Assembly: GCF_001039355.2 (NCBI RefSeq)
Contig: NW_019775569.1
Span: 388,642 to 452,641 of the forward strand
DNA length: 64,000 nucleotides
From: Lingula anatina
Taxonomy: Eukaryota > Brachiopoda > Lingulata > Lingulida > Lingulidae
Reading direction: 5' to 3'
Below, one piece after another: positions 27,301 through 37,600 of this stretch; position 1 is the stretch's first letter; every line of letters begins with the position of its first letter. The position numbers were made by a program, and so were the translations under genes. The notes below the pieces were generated by a model. The model did no database searches. It had not been told where the DNA came from and worked only from the letters and a program-made list of their open reading frames with translations.

Positions 27301-28203
27301 GAAATTATCCTGAAAAAAAGACTTTGAAGATAAAGAAATTTAAAACCAGATTTCACAAAATTGCTACATGCTGCCACAATCTATGTTTATCATTTTATTT
27401 TTTATATTTTATAATATTTAAAACAATGCATGCCAAAATTACCATGAAGGAAAAAAATTTAAAGGTTACGAAATTGAAGACCAAAATATTCACAAAACTT
27501 CTACATGCCCATGGCAATACCATAATCTATGCTTACAATTTTTTTTTTGTTTTATAAACAGTAAGTGTTAAAATTATTGTGAAAGAAAAAAATTATTAAG
27601 GTTAAAAAAATTTAAATCAGAATTGACAGAGCTGTGGTACTGCCACAATATGTTTATGGGATGTTGCAAGGTGCTGGTAGGTTCATACAATTTATGTTTT
27701 CAGTAATGTTAAACTGACCGGATGGCCTTGTGGTTAGAATGTCCGCCTCCGGAGCGGGAGGACGGGGGTTCAAAACCCGTCCGGGGACATACCAGTCCTT
27801 TATAAACGGTACCTGCTGTCTCCCCGCTTGGCACTCAGCACTTTGGGGTTGAAGCAGGGTCCTGGTCAGGCAGAGAACGATATGGTAAGTTTGATAGCAC
27901 TCAGCGCCTCACACGGCAGCGGGGCTGTATCCTCCCCAGGGAGGCGAGATTATGTACACAGCGTGTTTTGACCAGTTGTATATTTGTTATGTGTATGTAC
28001 ATATTTGTAAAGTCTAACGAACATATTCATATGGAGTTTAGACTTAAAATAAATGTATTATTATTATTATTATTATTTTAGCTTACGTGGGTGGACCTAC
28101 CAGCTATGCCAAAATGTTGAGACGTAGAAATAGCCAGTCTATGCGGAAAGTAGGGAGAAAATTTCACACCATAACCATGCCTAGCAGTGGTTCTGAATTC
28201 CAT
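9361..28203 (-). CDS. PEX7: PEX7, peroxisomal PTS2 import receptor (3' end missing)
   Basis: WD40-propeller cytosolic receptor that binds PTS2 peptides and delivers cargo to the peroxisome docking complex. Eight exons with GT-AG borders: 28203-28101, 24205-24033, 23598-23563, 22030-21953, 15361-15247, 14674-14565, 12648-12535, 9416-9361, giving 261 codons plus two bases with all phases consistent. Diagnostic PEX7 segments in order are [20 protein letters not shown] (spanning exons 1-2), [24 protein letters not shown] (the 36-nt exon 3), [35 protein letters not shown] and SYDFTVR. Human PEX7 has 323 residues, so about 60 C-terminal residues (one or two exons) lie outside the window or beyond the Kolobok element. 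The ATG at 28203 gives an N-terminus that aligns with other PEX7 proteins. The large introns are filled with transposon remnants. Confidence 0.93.
9417..10270. other. PEX7 intron, nothing firmly identified
   Basis: Non-coding intron sequence between PEX7 exon 8 and the BEL/Pao remnant. A C-run at 9680-9690 and short low-complexity tracts are all that stand out. Confidence 0.5.
10275..10570 (+). pseudogene. BEL/Pao retrotransposon pol fragment
   Basis: Short decayed piece of a BEL/Pao-type polyprotein, from the region between protease and reverse transcriptase. Visible motifs are [11 protein letters not shown], then after a frameshift WSLNGP, then DDRKVLSLW and HYVLPN. This order (IG-D/N-AHL, GW-x-NGP, K-V-x-x-LW) is characteristic of BEL/Pao elements. 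The frame breaks at least twice and no flanking LTR was seen. Lies in the PEX7 intron between exons 7 and 8. Confidence 0.65.
10605..11009 (+). CDS. Uncharacterised 134-codon ORF downstream of the BEL/Pao remnant
   Basis: An open frame of 134 codons from ATG to TGA. The protein has no motif I recognise: a polar N-terminal half, a proline-containing middle (PNWPIPC), an acidic serine stretch (HSDEESES) and a hydrophobic leucine/phenylalanine C-terminus. It follows the BEL/Pao fragment by about 35 bp and precedes a LINE ORF1 remnant, so it is probably part of a mobile element or a chance frame inside one. No splice evidence ties it to PEX7, which is on the other strand. Confidence 0.25.
   Translation: MENGISLSQLMEIPTKNLFKVDIKDEQLESFVKPLASSELSQNLAVRIPNKMQAITNWAVNLFSERQSPMKHPNWPIPCLKDRPLEAGYHSDEESESCTTMEEKTPFLELKLFRFLQKLLKLFWSKIQRKSLYR
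11386..12335 (+). pseudogene. LINE ORF1 (nucleic-acid-binding protein) remnant
   Basis: Begins at ATG 11386 with a basic, serine/threonine-rich segment, continues with a lysine/glutamate-rich coiled-coil-like region interrupted by stops near 11533 and 11680, and ends with a 164-codon open stretch (11841-12335). The open stretch has the arrangement [35 protein letters not shown] and RPMIIKL, typical of the RRM-like domain of ORF1 proteins in L1-type and related non-LTR elements. Frameshifts and stops make it non-functional. No reverse transcriptase follows; the next 200 bp lead into PEX7 exon 7. Confidence 0.65.
12890..13880 (+). repeat. Repeat family R copy, split by an RTE-like insertion
   Basis: Matches 33-900 over most of its length, including the shared 'tgtcaattttgatgcaata' phrase and the 'gagtttgaggataat' block. 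It differs mainly by the 261-bp insertion at 13375-13635, which is absent from the copy at the window start. Confidence 0.7.
13375..13635 (-). mobile_element. 5'-truncated non-LTR retrotransposon tail with target duplication
   Basis: A minus-strand insertion flanked by the direct repeat AACAACTTT (13366-13374 and 13636-13644). Read on minus it encodes the C-terminal tail of a non-LTR reverse-transcriptase polyprotein: [23 protein letters not shown], then [16 protein letters not shown] and a stop. It ends in an (ATG)8 tail, seen as (CAT)8 at 13375-13398. A C-terminal piece with a microsatellite tail and duplicated target is the signature of 5'-truncated LINE integration; RTE-type elements often have such tails. 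The empty site exists at about 470 in the related repeat copy. Confidence 0.75.
13881..14564. other. PEX7 intron, nothing firmly identified
   Basis: Intron between exons 6 and 7. A short GC-richer island near 13990-14035 resembles a tRNA A-box but lacks a B-box. No coding sequence seen. Confidence 0.45.
14675..15246. other. PEX7 intron 5, nothing identified
   Basis: AT-rich intron between exons 5 and 6. A repeated word 'atgacggatcggac' occurs twice near 15125-15150; nothing else stands out. Confidence 0.5.
15522..17528 (+). pseudogene. IS630/Tc1-mariner-type transposase, intron-containing and decayed
   Basis: Remnant of a DDE transposase in four inferred exons: about 15522-15771, 15953-16130, 16527-16667 and 17097-17528. 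Exon 1 encodes the helix-turn-helix part with GRPPKF; exon 2 contains [10 protein letters not shown]; exons 2-3 join at FSDECT, the first catalytic aspartate; exon 3 ends [10 protein letters not shown]; exon 4 has [14 protein letters not shown] (second aspartate) and ESPDLNPIE (third acidic residue), ending [11 protein letters not shown]. Breaks: a 7-bp direct duplication after KSGK shifts exon 2, a TGA interrupts exon 3 before PKAKHP, exon 4 needs a one-base shift at the proline run before ESPD, and another shift lies near 17415. Clear terminal inverted repeats were not found. Located in PEX7 intron 4. Confidence 0.82.
16823..17070 (+). repeat. Tandem duplication of a 124-bp unit
   Basis: 16823-16946 is repeated almost exactly at 16947-17070 (both start 'atctaagaacc'). 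It lies in the last intron of the decayed transposase and is non-coding. Confidence 0.9.
17529..18420. other. PEX7 intron, mostly unassigned
   Basis: Non-coding apart from a possible LINE fragment on minus at 17759-18013 and a 101-codon plus-strand frame at 18148-18453 without recognisable motifs. Confidence 0.4.
17759..18013 (-). pseudogene. Possible non-LTR reverse transcriptase C-terminal fragment
   Basis: An 84-codon minus-strand frame with [12 protein letters not shown] followed by a basic stretch and [11 protein letters not shown]. This resembles the 'YLG-x-x-ID' block and the following 'Y-RSVI' segment of LINE reverse transcriptases. The match is short and no catalytic motif is visible, so it is tentative. 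Confidence 0.3.
18425..18655 (+). repeat. Direct repeat D, copy 1
   Basis: About 230 bp matching 21553-21772 in the same orientation, sharing 'gacttaattaccgg', 'cgtaatccccctatcatta', 'cactgtcgggg' and 'attaaagtgaccggggact'. Non-coding. The intervening 2.9 kb has no coding sequence, so these may be two solo copies or the ends of one decayed element. Confidence 0.75.
18690..19850 (+). repeat. Repeat family R, long copy with tandem units
   Basis: Several degenerate R units in succession, with the 'aattttgatgcaatatt' phrase near 18883 and a variant near 19220, and 'tgacttttcaaactcaagct'-type blocks alternating. Non-coding; ends with the 'tgtacataaaa' block near 19680 and a partial repetition. 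Confidence 0.65.
19861..21060. other. PEX7 intron, nothing identified
   Basis: No gene, RNA or recognised repeat. A single N is at 21057. Confidence 0.5.
21068..21140 (-). repeat. tRNA-like sequence, probably a SINE head
   Basis: Read on minus, an A-box-like block (TGGTGGAATAACGG, then TTAACGTCGTTGC) is followed about 40 bases later by a B-box-like block (GGGAGTTCGTACCCC). Order and spacing match a tRNA or tRNA-derived SINE promoter. The cloverleaf is imperfect, so a SINE head is more likely than a working tRNA gene. Confidence 0.4.
21553..21772 (+). repeat. Direct repeat D, copy 2
   Basis: Second copy of the repeat at 18425-18655. It contains an extra GC-rich palindrome near 21716-21743 (gcacacgcac ... 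gtgcgtgtgc). Ends about 180 bp before PEX7 exon 4. Confidence 0.75.
22031..23562. other. PEX7 intron 3, short internal repeats only
   Basis: No gene seen. Near 23200-23340 the phrases 'catatttgttcaagggac' and 'atcatcagtgtgagatca' each occur twice, a small local duplication of unknown origin. Confidence 0.5.
24260..24834 (+). repeat. Repeat family R copy
   Basis: R units with 'caattttgatgcaat' at about 24458 and 24747, in the same orientation as the other left-side copies. Non-coding, in PEX7 intron 1. Confidence 0.65.
24839..25171 (-). mobile_element. TTAA-type MITE, copy 2
   Basis: 333 bp, inverted relative to the copy at 7414-7748 and similar along most of its length. Flanked by TTAA at 24835-24838 and 25172-25175. 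The termini have drifted (AGGGATAACAACT against AGTGATAACTC). Confidence 0.78.
25172..26289. other. Partial R repeat, then unassigned intron
   Basis: 25180-25560 carries R-like blocks, including two near-copies of 'aatcatgccgatttttgaaa' about 120 bp apart, and ends with 'gactgtacataaaac'. The rest to 26289 shows nothing. Confidence 0.45.
26290..26655 (+). pseudogene. Ty3/Gypsy RT-RNase H junction fragment
   Basis: Decayed pol fragment. [20 protein letters not shown] followed by [14 protein letters not shown] and the ASPVGL block is the end of a Ty3/Gypsy reverse transcriptase and the start of RNase H. After a frame break, YASRALKLV then a stop then QRYSQI matches the next conserved RNase H block. 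No LTR seen. Lies in PEX7 intron 1. Confidence 0.75.
26656..26881 (+). pseudogene. Ty3/Gypsy integrase zinc-binding fragment
   Basis: Continues from the RNase H piece with a deletion between. [16 protein letters not shown], then [18 protein letters not shown], corresponds to the stretch before and within the H2C2 zinc-binding region of Gypsy integrases (usually GHQG-VKTK). The zinc ligands are partly lost. Confidence 0.55.
26882..27714. other. PEX7 intron 1, nothing identified
   Basis: AT-rich, non-coding. Two similar lysine-coding tracts near 27330 and 27440 look like a local duplication. Confidence 0.45.
27715..28077 (+). mobile_element. tRNA-Arg-derived SINE
   Basis: The 5' 75 bp is tRNA-like: A-box TGGCCTTGTGGTTAGAATG, an anticodon stem TCCGC/GCGGG with loop CTCCGGA (anticodon CCG, arginine), B-box GGGTTCAAAACCC and CCGGA/TCCGG acceptor pairing. 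A tRNA-unrelated body of about 270 bp follows, ending in a (TTA)n tail at about 28052-28077. Head, body and microsatellite tail define a SINE. It ends 22 bp from the splice donor of PEX7 exon 1. Confidence 0.82.
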
Positions 28204-28606
28204 CAGATATCATCGAAGAGCAAAGATACTGATAGACTGCTACATAATCCATTCGTTGGGTCTAACGGATGCCAGGCAGTGCCGTTTTTAAGTTGACCTA
28301 TTTGCGGATTTGCGACATAACCCGCGCTTTCCACTGATGATATATTAAAACCGAAATTTTAAGTATTTAGGACCAAGTATCGAAATATATCATATTTCAA
28401 CGAAGAAAGTAAATGTATGCATATTTATATGAATATATATCCATATCAAAAATGGATAAATATAAATGTTAAATATGTCGCAATATTACCGGGAACTACA
28501 AGTATCGGACAGTGAAAATCGGACTACTTTCCGGTGTGATGGTAGTTTTGAAGTGCACCGAATGTCTCTTGCTTAAACGATAAGAATTAAGCATAAGAAA
28601 AATGCA
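28204..28606. promoter_or_regulatory. Presumed bidirectional promoter between PEX7 and NPAT
   Basis: 403 bp separate the two start codons, which face away from each other. Both ends are recognised by protein similarity, so the 5' UTRs and promoters must lie here or overlap the neighbouring exon. A CCGGAA ETS-type core (minus strand, 28529-28534) and a short GC patch near 28318-28327 are visible; the centre is AT-rich. No TATA box was assigned. Confidence 0.65.
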
Positions 28607-31600
28607 ATGGAAGGCTATTTGCCCTCAGAAAAAGCTCGTTTAGTATTAGGTAGGTACATTTTATAATTGTAATAATAACGCCTGTTTATAAGACATCAAA
28701 ATACGATCAAAATATCTTGTTCACAGTTATAAAATGGTTTGAAGATAATTTAATGAGTACATGTTTCAGCTCGTAGCCAGCAATTTCGGGGGGGGGGGGG
28801 GGGGTATGAAAAANNNNNNNNNNNNNNNNNNNNNNNNNNNNNNNNNNNNNNNNNNNNNNNNNNNNNNNNNNNNNNNNNNNNNNNNNNNNNNNNNNNNNNN
28901 NNNNNNNNNNNNNNNNNNNNNNNNNNNNNNNNNNNNNNNNNNNNNNNNNNNNNNNNNNNNNNNNNNNNNNNNNNNNNNNNNNNNNNNNNNNNNNNNNNNN
29001 NNNNNNNNNNNNNNNNNNNNNNNNNNNNNNNNNNNNNNNNNNNNNNNNNNNNNNNNNNNNNNNNNNNNNNNNNNNNNNNNNNNNNNNNNNNNNNNNNNNN
29101 NNNNNNNNNNNNNNNNNNNNNNNNNNNNNNNNNNNNNNNNNNNNNNNNNNNNNNNNNNNNNNNNNNNNNNNNNNNNNNNNNNNNNNNNNNNNNNNNNNNN
29201 NNNNNNNNNNNNNNNNNNNNNNNNNNNNNNNNNNNNNNNNNNNNNNNNNNNNNNNNNNNNNNNNNNNNNNNNNNNNNNNNNNNNNNNNNNNNNNNNNNNN
29301 NNNNNNNNNNNNNNNNNNNNNNNNNNNNNNNNNNNNNNNNNNNNNNNNNNNNNNNNNNNNNNNNNNNNNNNNNNNNNNNNNNNNNNNNNNNNNNNNNNNN
29401 NNNNCCTTCACAGCCTGACTTCTGTCTCATACCCACCTTCACAGCCTGACTTCTGTCTCATACCCACCTTCACAGCCTGACTAATGTCTAATACCCGCCT
29501 TCACAGCCTGACTTTTGTCTCATACCCACCTTCACAGCCTGACTTCTGTCTTATACCCACCTTCACAGCCTGACTTCTGTCTAATAAAAAATCTAAGGTC
29601 CAATTGAATAAAAATATAGGAAATTTTATGCCATTAAAAAGTTTAAAATAAAGTTTTTGTGGAATAATAGTGTTAAAAGCCAAGCTGTAGTCTATAAATA
29701 AGGTCCTATGTGTACTAGTACTTTTCTTGTCCACATGTTCAAAAATGCTGTGTATGCAAATACCGAGGGCACCGTCGATGTTTCTATTGTGTCTATATGC
29801 AAATTGAAAAGGATCAAGCATCTCTGGTACAATGGTTTTAATATATGATAAAACCATTTTTTTCAATAATTTTCATCGGGACTAGAGTCAACGCGACTAG
29901 CCAGAGATAGTTCAAACATTGGTTTGGACTTAGGCAAAGGAATGATGATACCTGTCTGCCATGCATGCAGAACTCCCTGAGAGCGTAACAATAGGTTGTA
30001 GATATCTGTGAATACATGCACCAGTTGTGCTGCATGTGTCTTCAGAAGCCTTGGTGAGCTACTGCTGGTCCAGATGCGTTGTGTGTGATAAAGCCCGTAA
30101 AAAGACAATGGACTTGCCATTTCTGAATGGAAAAGGGTGGCAGGTCATCTGCATGAGTATCAAGTGGAAACAACTTTATGTCAGTGTTGTTGCTACTGTC
30201 AAATTTTGCATAAAATTGGTTCAGTTTGTCGGGAAGTGTTTTGTCATCATTGTTCAGTATGTGTTTTGGACCCTTGTCCTGAGTGAGAAGTGCCATATTT
30301 GACCACAGCTGTTTTGTGTCATTGGTCTTGAACTTTTCCTCGATTTTATTTTTGGAGTCTCTCTTGGTGTTCTTGATTGCCCATCGCAGAACTGCTTTTG
30401 CCTTCTGCTAGTGTTCAGGGTGTTGTTCTTTGTTGGGATAGGCTTCATCTTTTTTCTTGACAAGTTTTCAGATATTGTTGCTGCACCAAAGCTTATAGTT
30501 GGCTATTTGGTTGTAAAGGCTTTTAACTTTTATCAGGATTATGCTTGGTACTGGTAATTTTTGTCTCTTTCTTCATTGTCTTACTAGCTTTCCCCCTCTT
30601 CTGCCCCTTTTACAGCTTCGTGATGTCTACATGAAGGTAAAATGAGATGGGTAGAGTCCAAATTCTGCATACGTGTCGAGATTAAAAAGTCTGATGCTCC
30701 ATGTCGTAGTTCTAAAAGCTGCTCCTTTGAGTAAGATAAGATTGTCACTGACAGAACTGCTGTAAACACCAGGTAAAAGATAAAAATAGAGCCCAAGCCA
30801 GCGCCATCTTGTTTAGAATTTCGGATGCGCTTACTCCAGCTAGTGATACAATATACGGAGGTGGTATCGCTTCTCTGATCCTCTATTTAAAATTTGGTGT
30901 TGATTTTGTGAATTATAATATAATATTGCATCAAAATTGACAAAGTAACCTATTTTGTACATCTTAATTTTCATTCTTTTTCTCTCTACATTAAACAGCT
31001 TTGCTGCCTTTTTATATTTTTTGTTTGATAAACAGCTAGAAAAAATGTTTTTACTTTTAGTTAGAAAGTATTATTTTATTTAATTTAAAAATATAATTAA
31101 AATCAGGATAAGTTTCCCATCTTAGAGATTTCAGAATAATTGTATAAATATGACTTGCTCTAATGTTATTTTTGAAGGATACCTGAAGGAAGTGGGCAGC
31201 CTCAACACCTTTAAGACTTTTCTCTCCGAGTGCCCTTACTTAGCAGAGTATGCCTCATTATACCGTAGGGGTCATGAATACCCTCTCCACATTGGTGGAC
31301 AAACTCTAAGCCAGATATTGGATGACTATGCAAAGATCAAGTCAAAAGGTAAAGAAGCTGAAAGTCAACAGCAAAAAGACAGTTTGAATCAAAAATATGT
31401 GCTTTTTAGGTCATGTGGTGTATATGGCAAGTTTATAGTATCAGAATTCAACATAAGTGCCTATACTCTACAGGTAGAAGTCCAGTTTGGACAGGTGAAG
31501 TTGTAAGGTGAGCTGTCTAATGGACAGACAGGGCTTGACATAAGGGTTGCGCACTGCAACCACATTTTCTGCTCAGACAACCAAATCTTGACCAACAGTT

Positions 31601-34600
31601 GTCCGACAATGCAGCTGATTTTCTGGCAAATGTAAAAAAGATCATTTTGAAGTTATATCCTTTTAATGTAAATGTGATGGACAAAGAAGAATTGTTTGAA
31701 AAGCATTTTTTGAATATTTCTTCATTTATTGTAGGTTTTACACTACGTTTCTGTGGCATTGGTGTCTTTTGGTAATTTATATATATGTGTAAAATTTGAG
31801 AGCTTTACTAGTAGGTGTGATATCATACTTTTTCTACAATGCCCATTGAAATTTGAAAGAGCCATTTTCTGTCCATTTCTTAAAGGGTGAGTCTACTATT
31901 TGAAACTATTTGCTGGCATTTGGTCAGTTTTTGTGGCAAAAAAAAAAAAAAAATTGACTCCATATGCATCTTTAAGTTGTATAAGAAACTAGTTACTAAG
32001 TAGAAGTGGTTTATATGTGTTACAAGGAGTCTACCCTCACTTCATTTTGAAATTAACATGAAGGCATTATTATTTTATTTTTTTAGGTTGCAGAATACCT
32101 GAACCAGTTGCAAGTGTTTGGCAGTCATTTGAGTCTATGTGTCATGAACTAAAGATGTGCTATATCCCACAGATGCGCCTCCCTGTAATGGGACAATCGC
32201 ATAGATCAAGGCGTGGAAGTATGATACAGTCCTTGAAAAACTCCTTTGCACTCAGTGGCAACACCCATGACTCTAAGACTAAGAATAATGATGGTGACTG
32301 CAAGAGAAGCATTTCTGATAGTGCAATAAGAAATGACACAAATGAAACAGAGCCAAATGCTAATTTACATGAACAGGATAATCTTTATGATAGCACCAAA
32401 ATGGCAGCTTCTCAGGTTTTGGAAGACAAGCAACCAGTGCATATACTTCCAGTTAATTTATCAACCCTGAGAGATGCAGGCATACAAGTGATTACACAAG
32501 AAGGCATCAACAAACAGCTGTCAAAGAATGTGAAACAAAGACACCTTGGTGTTCAGTTTTCTTCCAGTTCACCAAACATTTTGAACCAGAGCCACAGTCA
32601 GTTACATGATATGACAGGATCTGATAATTGTTTTGAAACTGAAGTTCTTGGGCATGAAGAAAAGGCACAATCTGAACATTGCATTAGTTCCACTAAAATA
32701 AGAACAAGTCATAGTTGTAGCAATAATGAGACTCTACGTGTTAAAACTGAGCCTCAGGCACAAAAGAGAGAAGAGTCGAAATCAGTAAAACCTGTCATAG
32801 ATTCATCTGATAGCCAGAATCCACTGGTGGGAATAAGAGATAACCAACAATCTGGTTGGTATATTAGTCATTCTATTTACCTATCTATTGCATGCACGAA
32901 CACATTCACGCGCACCTTTTACTGTGCAAAGGTATTGAAAAAATCAGACTGATTATGTTCACAAGGAAGTAGCATGTCATTATGTAATATTTAGGCTACA
33001 TATGTTATCTCTTTAATTAAATTGATGTTATCAACTTAAAACTTTATATTATTGTTTTCAGCGATAAATGATGATTTTGATGTATTGCAAACACCAAAGA
33101 AGTTAGAAATTGCTGTAGAAGAAAAATGTATTGGGAAATCACCAAAAAGGAAATGGTAAGATATAAAGAAATTTGATTATAAGAGACTTTATTTTGAAAA
33201 AATACAAATGAAAGTGACCTCTTCCTGTTATCCTCAACAAATTATATGTACCAAAACGGTGATAGCTTAGGGAGTACAATATTTGAAAATACAGTAGCAT
33301 TATTTTGTTGGAAGTACCAAGATAAGGCACAATGGTTTTGGCCTTTTGGGTGATTTGACCAGTTGACATTTTTAGATTTACAGTGATATATATATTTTTT
33401 CTATCAGTCTTCAGCCTAAAAGGAGAAGTATTCAAGAGGAGTCACCAGCAAAACTGTCATCGTCTTCCACAGCTGATAGGACATTTAATGTACCAGCCAC
33501 AACCAAGGGTGACCCTCCTAACCTAAAGGAGAAAGAAACCCATGGACAAGTGGCTTCAGACAACAGCTTGGAATTTTGTAATGCAGAGGATGCTGTTGAT
33601 ATTCCAGTATGTTCATGAGTATATAGGTTAAGGTGAACACTGATTAAAGAGGCATATATTAAGCAAGTATTTATGTCAAGTTGTTGCTGCTAAACCAGAA
33701 CAAATGCCACCATATAGCGTCCAATGGTAAAACTAAGAAACACAACTACATTAAAGAGTTTTGTTACATTATTTCTTGAAAATTGTTTTGACATGTTTCT
33801 GTTTACTTTCTGTGCTTCACAGACTTAAAGGGAAATATGTAGGTCAAATTTACAACCAGAAATTTGAAGAAGAGTAGTTTTAAAACTGTAGTTTTAAAAG
33901 TTTCTTCTTATACTAGTGGGACTTGTGTATTCCCCTTAATGTAACGTAAATGCTTGTATATTATAATTGTGAAAATTTACATTTTTATTATCTACAATGA
34001 CAAGGGTTTAGGGTCTGTCAGTGCATTTTCACATGAGTAGCAGTATTAGATGTTGAAACTGAAACCGTGAAAGTGTAAACAAGAAGGGATATCTTTCTGC
34101 ATGATCATTTTATTCGTCTTAATTATTATCTACCCTTTACCAAGGCCACAGATTGGTTTTTCACTAGATATTGACACCACTGAGGTGATCATTTGTAAAT
34201 AAAAGTGGATGGAATTAGAGGTGGGACAACTTTGTTGACCAATGGTGCAGAGTAATATTTTGATAACTGTTACCTTATACTTGGACCAAGAGTTCAATAA
34301 ACCATGGGCATATATTTTCTTCTTCTAGCATGTTCTAGAACAACTACTCTCTAATACAGAGATTCACCAAAAGCTGGCAGAAAACATCAACAAAGTGAAG
34401 TACAAAGGTCAAGATGCTCCACCAACACCTCAGACCCCAGCACCTGATGTTTTGGATGACTTTTTAATCATGCCAGTAAGTATAGCACTGCTCTTGTCTG
34501 GATGGTGTGCTGATGCATTTACCAAAGTATGGGTAATTTTGTACATCATGAACATGATTTAGAACCTCTGATAATGTCTGCCATATATTGGGTGTGACAA

Positions 34601-37600
34601 AAATTCATTAAAACACAAATTGGCACAAGTGGTTGCAGTCAACTGGCCTTGACGTACTTCCTTTTCAGGCACTTGTCCTTTGGGGCAAATAAACCCGAAA
34701 ATATAATTTACCCACTCCAAAATCAAACTGAGTATGGGTCTTAGAGTGAAAGGGGGGGGGGGTTCATAATGTTCTCAATTTAAGGTATATATTTTAGCGT
34801 ATGTAATACATAAATGTTAGGATATGTTTATGTGATGATGATCAATTCCTAATCGTATATTATTCTCATTTGTCTGTAATTCTACATTTTCTTTTTTGCA
34901 AAACCAATATTCTTTTCAATTAGATAATTGATTAAATCATTCTTGTCCCTTCATTTTTGCAACATTTATCACCACCTGATGATGTTTGAAAAGACATTTA
35001 TATTTGTTCTATTATTAGTAAAAAAAAAGGCATTTTGCAGTGTATATTAAAGTTGAGGATTAAATTATCTAAAGCTTCAAATAGATTGTCCCAAATGTGA
35101 CAAAACTCGGATCCTCAGATAAAACTCAGATACTTTAATATATTAATTTTACTGTCAGGTTACCATCATCTTGACATTAATAACACTGCAAACTATTATA
35201 TCTGTGTGTTGCATTTTTTGCACGAATACTGCTGCAGGGAAAGGCCACAATGTATCTGGGTATTGCTTGAAGTAAACAAGCATTTTACACACAGTCTTCC
35301 TCAGTTAACAGCAAATCCCCACCCCCCACATGGGCCTGGCGTGACAAATGACATGGGTCTTTGATCAAAATTTGACTTAGAACATATCTTTTCAAGGCAA
35401 AAGGGGTGCTTTGTTCGAACTCTCAAAAGATAAAAAACAAGTGCAATAAATATCTTATTTCTTTACAGTAAGGGAAGATTTAGCTCCTAAATTACCAACT
35501 TATCAATTTTGTCTTGCCTTTTCATGATTAAGTAACAGTCACAGATCTAGAGTGTTAAATTAATTCTCATGGAAAAATTCAGTGAAGTGCTGTGTTTGTT
35601 ATGTCATTGATAGTGATTCAGCTATGCTGATTATTGCTTGAGAACTTATTTGACTGTGAGTCATATCAAACTACAATGATGTCAACTGAACCCCAGTACT
35701 TGCCATTACAGGAAGCAGATTTGCCTAGTGAAGCCATAACAGATGTTATTGAGATGACCAAACATGATCCTGTTTTTGATTCCCTCTTCAAGCTCTTTAG
35801 CATTGGTGAGTTATGTTAAAGCAAATGTGACATGGTAAATAAACCAGTATTATTCATGATGATGCCAAAGGGAGTTACATTTGGTCTGCCTCTGTTAGCC
35901 TTTTCCCCAGGTGGTGTCTATAATATGAATTTGGAGACTGGCTGGTCTTAGCTGCAGGTGCAGTGCCCAGCAAACTGCAGCCTTCTTTTCCTGCAGCTGT
36001 ATATTTGATTATTCAAATGTTGCTTGTACTTTCAGATAAAAATGACTTCTTAGAAAAAGAATATGGACCTAATTTTGCCCATAAGCCAAGAGCCTCTTTT
36101 CATGAAAACCAGCAAGGAACTGAAGAGCAATCACAACAGTGTAAGTCACAGTTATTTTTTTGCATAGAAATGATAGTGTTGCCTGTACAATATCCATTTG
36201 CCTTTCCTGATCCTCTGATTAGCAAATTTATATGGTACAGATAGCATGTATGCCACAGAAAAAAAAAAAAAAAAAACTGGCAAGTATTTCGGCTCTCTAC
36301 TTTCAATTTTATCGCTTTAGTAGTATGTTATTGCTTTATGTCAGCATTACTTCCAGGATTATCAGCACTTGGTATACGTAGAATTTTTTTTCTGATCTTG
36401 TTTTTGTATCTAGCAACAAAGGCCCATGAGACCCTGGCAAGTGGAGAGAAAAGTTCAGAACTACAGCAACAGACACAACAACATGTGATTAATACACAAC
36501 CCACCGAAAAACCCTCAAGTGACTTACCAACAACACCATCCAGAAATGCAAGGAGAGCACAAAGTAATATATTTTTTAAAGGGTTCCACTGTAGTGTGAC
36601 CATTTTAGAATGTGTGCTACACTGTTTTGTGAAGATTTTGCTTTTTAGTTTACACACACACACACACACACAAGATTTGAATTTAAACAAGATTTCATGT
36701 TTTATTTTGCATGACTTGTGCTTTAAAGTCTCATTTCATGATGAACCAACATAATTGCTTTATATAGAATTAAAAAATTAAACATAACTTGCCTGTAAGT
36801 TAAAGTTTGATTGTAATTCTATGAGGCAGTAATAGTCTCTCCCACCCTCCTTAATTACATAACTTATGATAATAGCAATGCAGATTATTATCAAAAAGTG
36901 AAGTTTAATAAAAAATATCATCCAAAAATGCTTGAAAACCTGATGTGCACTGTGTATTCTAATTTCATCTCCTCACCTATAATTGTCTCATATACTTACA
37001 ATCATACTTCAATTTACAAATAAGTTTCCTTTAATTTTTGAATTAAAACTAACAAAGACTGTGGAGGGCTATTCAAACTAAGATTCAATAACCACAAAAT
37101 ATTTTAGATTTAATAGATATGGTTCAGAAACATCTGAAACTAAGCAGAAAATTATACATGGAAATGTAAAATTATCAATTATGAAATTAGGTATGACATT
37201 GTGAAAAAATACATGATGCAAAAGAGAAATCGGTGCCTACGTTACCTTTGTTTGGATGATAAAACAAAGCAGAAAACAAAATTGAATAAAAGAACTGAGC
37301 TCACAATGTGCCCTCATAAGATGAGGTAGGTGGCACGAGACGCAATCACTTCAGGTCACCATAATTGGTTGAATATCCATTCAAACAAACATGCCTCCTC
37401 AAGATCCTCATATACCCATAGGGTATGTCCTTGAAACTCAGAGTAGGGGTATTTAATGTGCCTTTGTTAGTTACTGTTTATTATTATGATTATTATTAGT
37501 GTGTGTGTGTGTATTTATGGTTAAACATTTTCTACTTTAGGTCTAAATAAAAAGACTGCCAACAAGAGAAGAAGTAAAGGTCGACCTACGAAAAGAGCTG

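Noticed and set aside
28204-28606. ATM start exon opposite NPAT
   Set aside because: The opposing exon clearly encodes the PEX7 N-terminus ([10 protein letters not shown] and FGIAG before the donor).
28707-29480. Three long open frames of over 230 codons on both strands
   Set aside because: They run through the N gap; only a few dozen real bases at the edges are translated.
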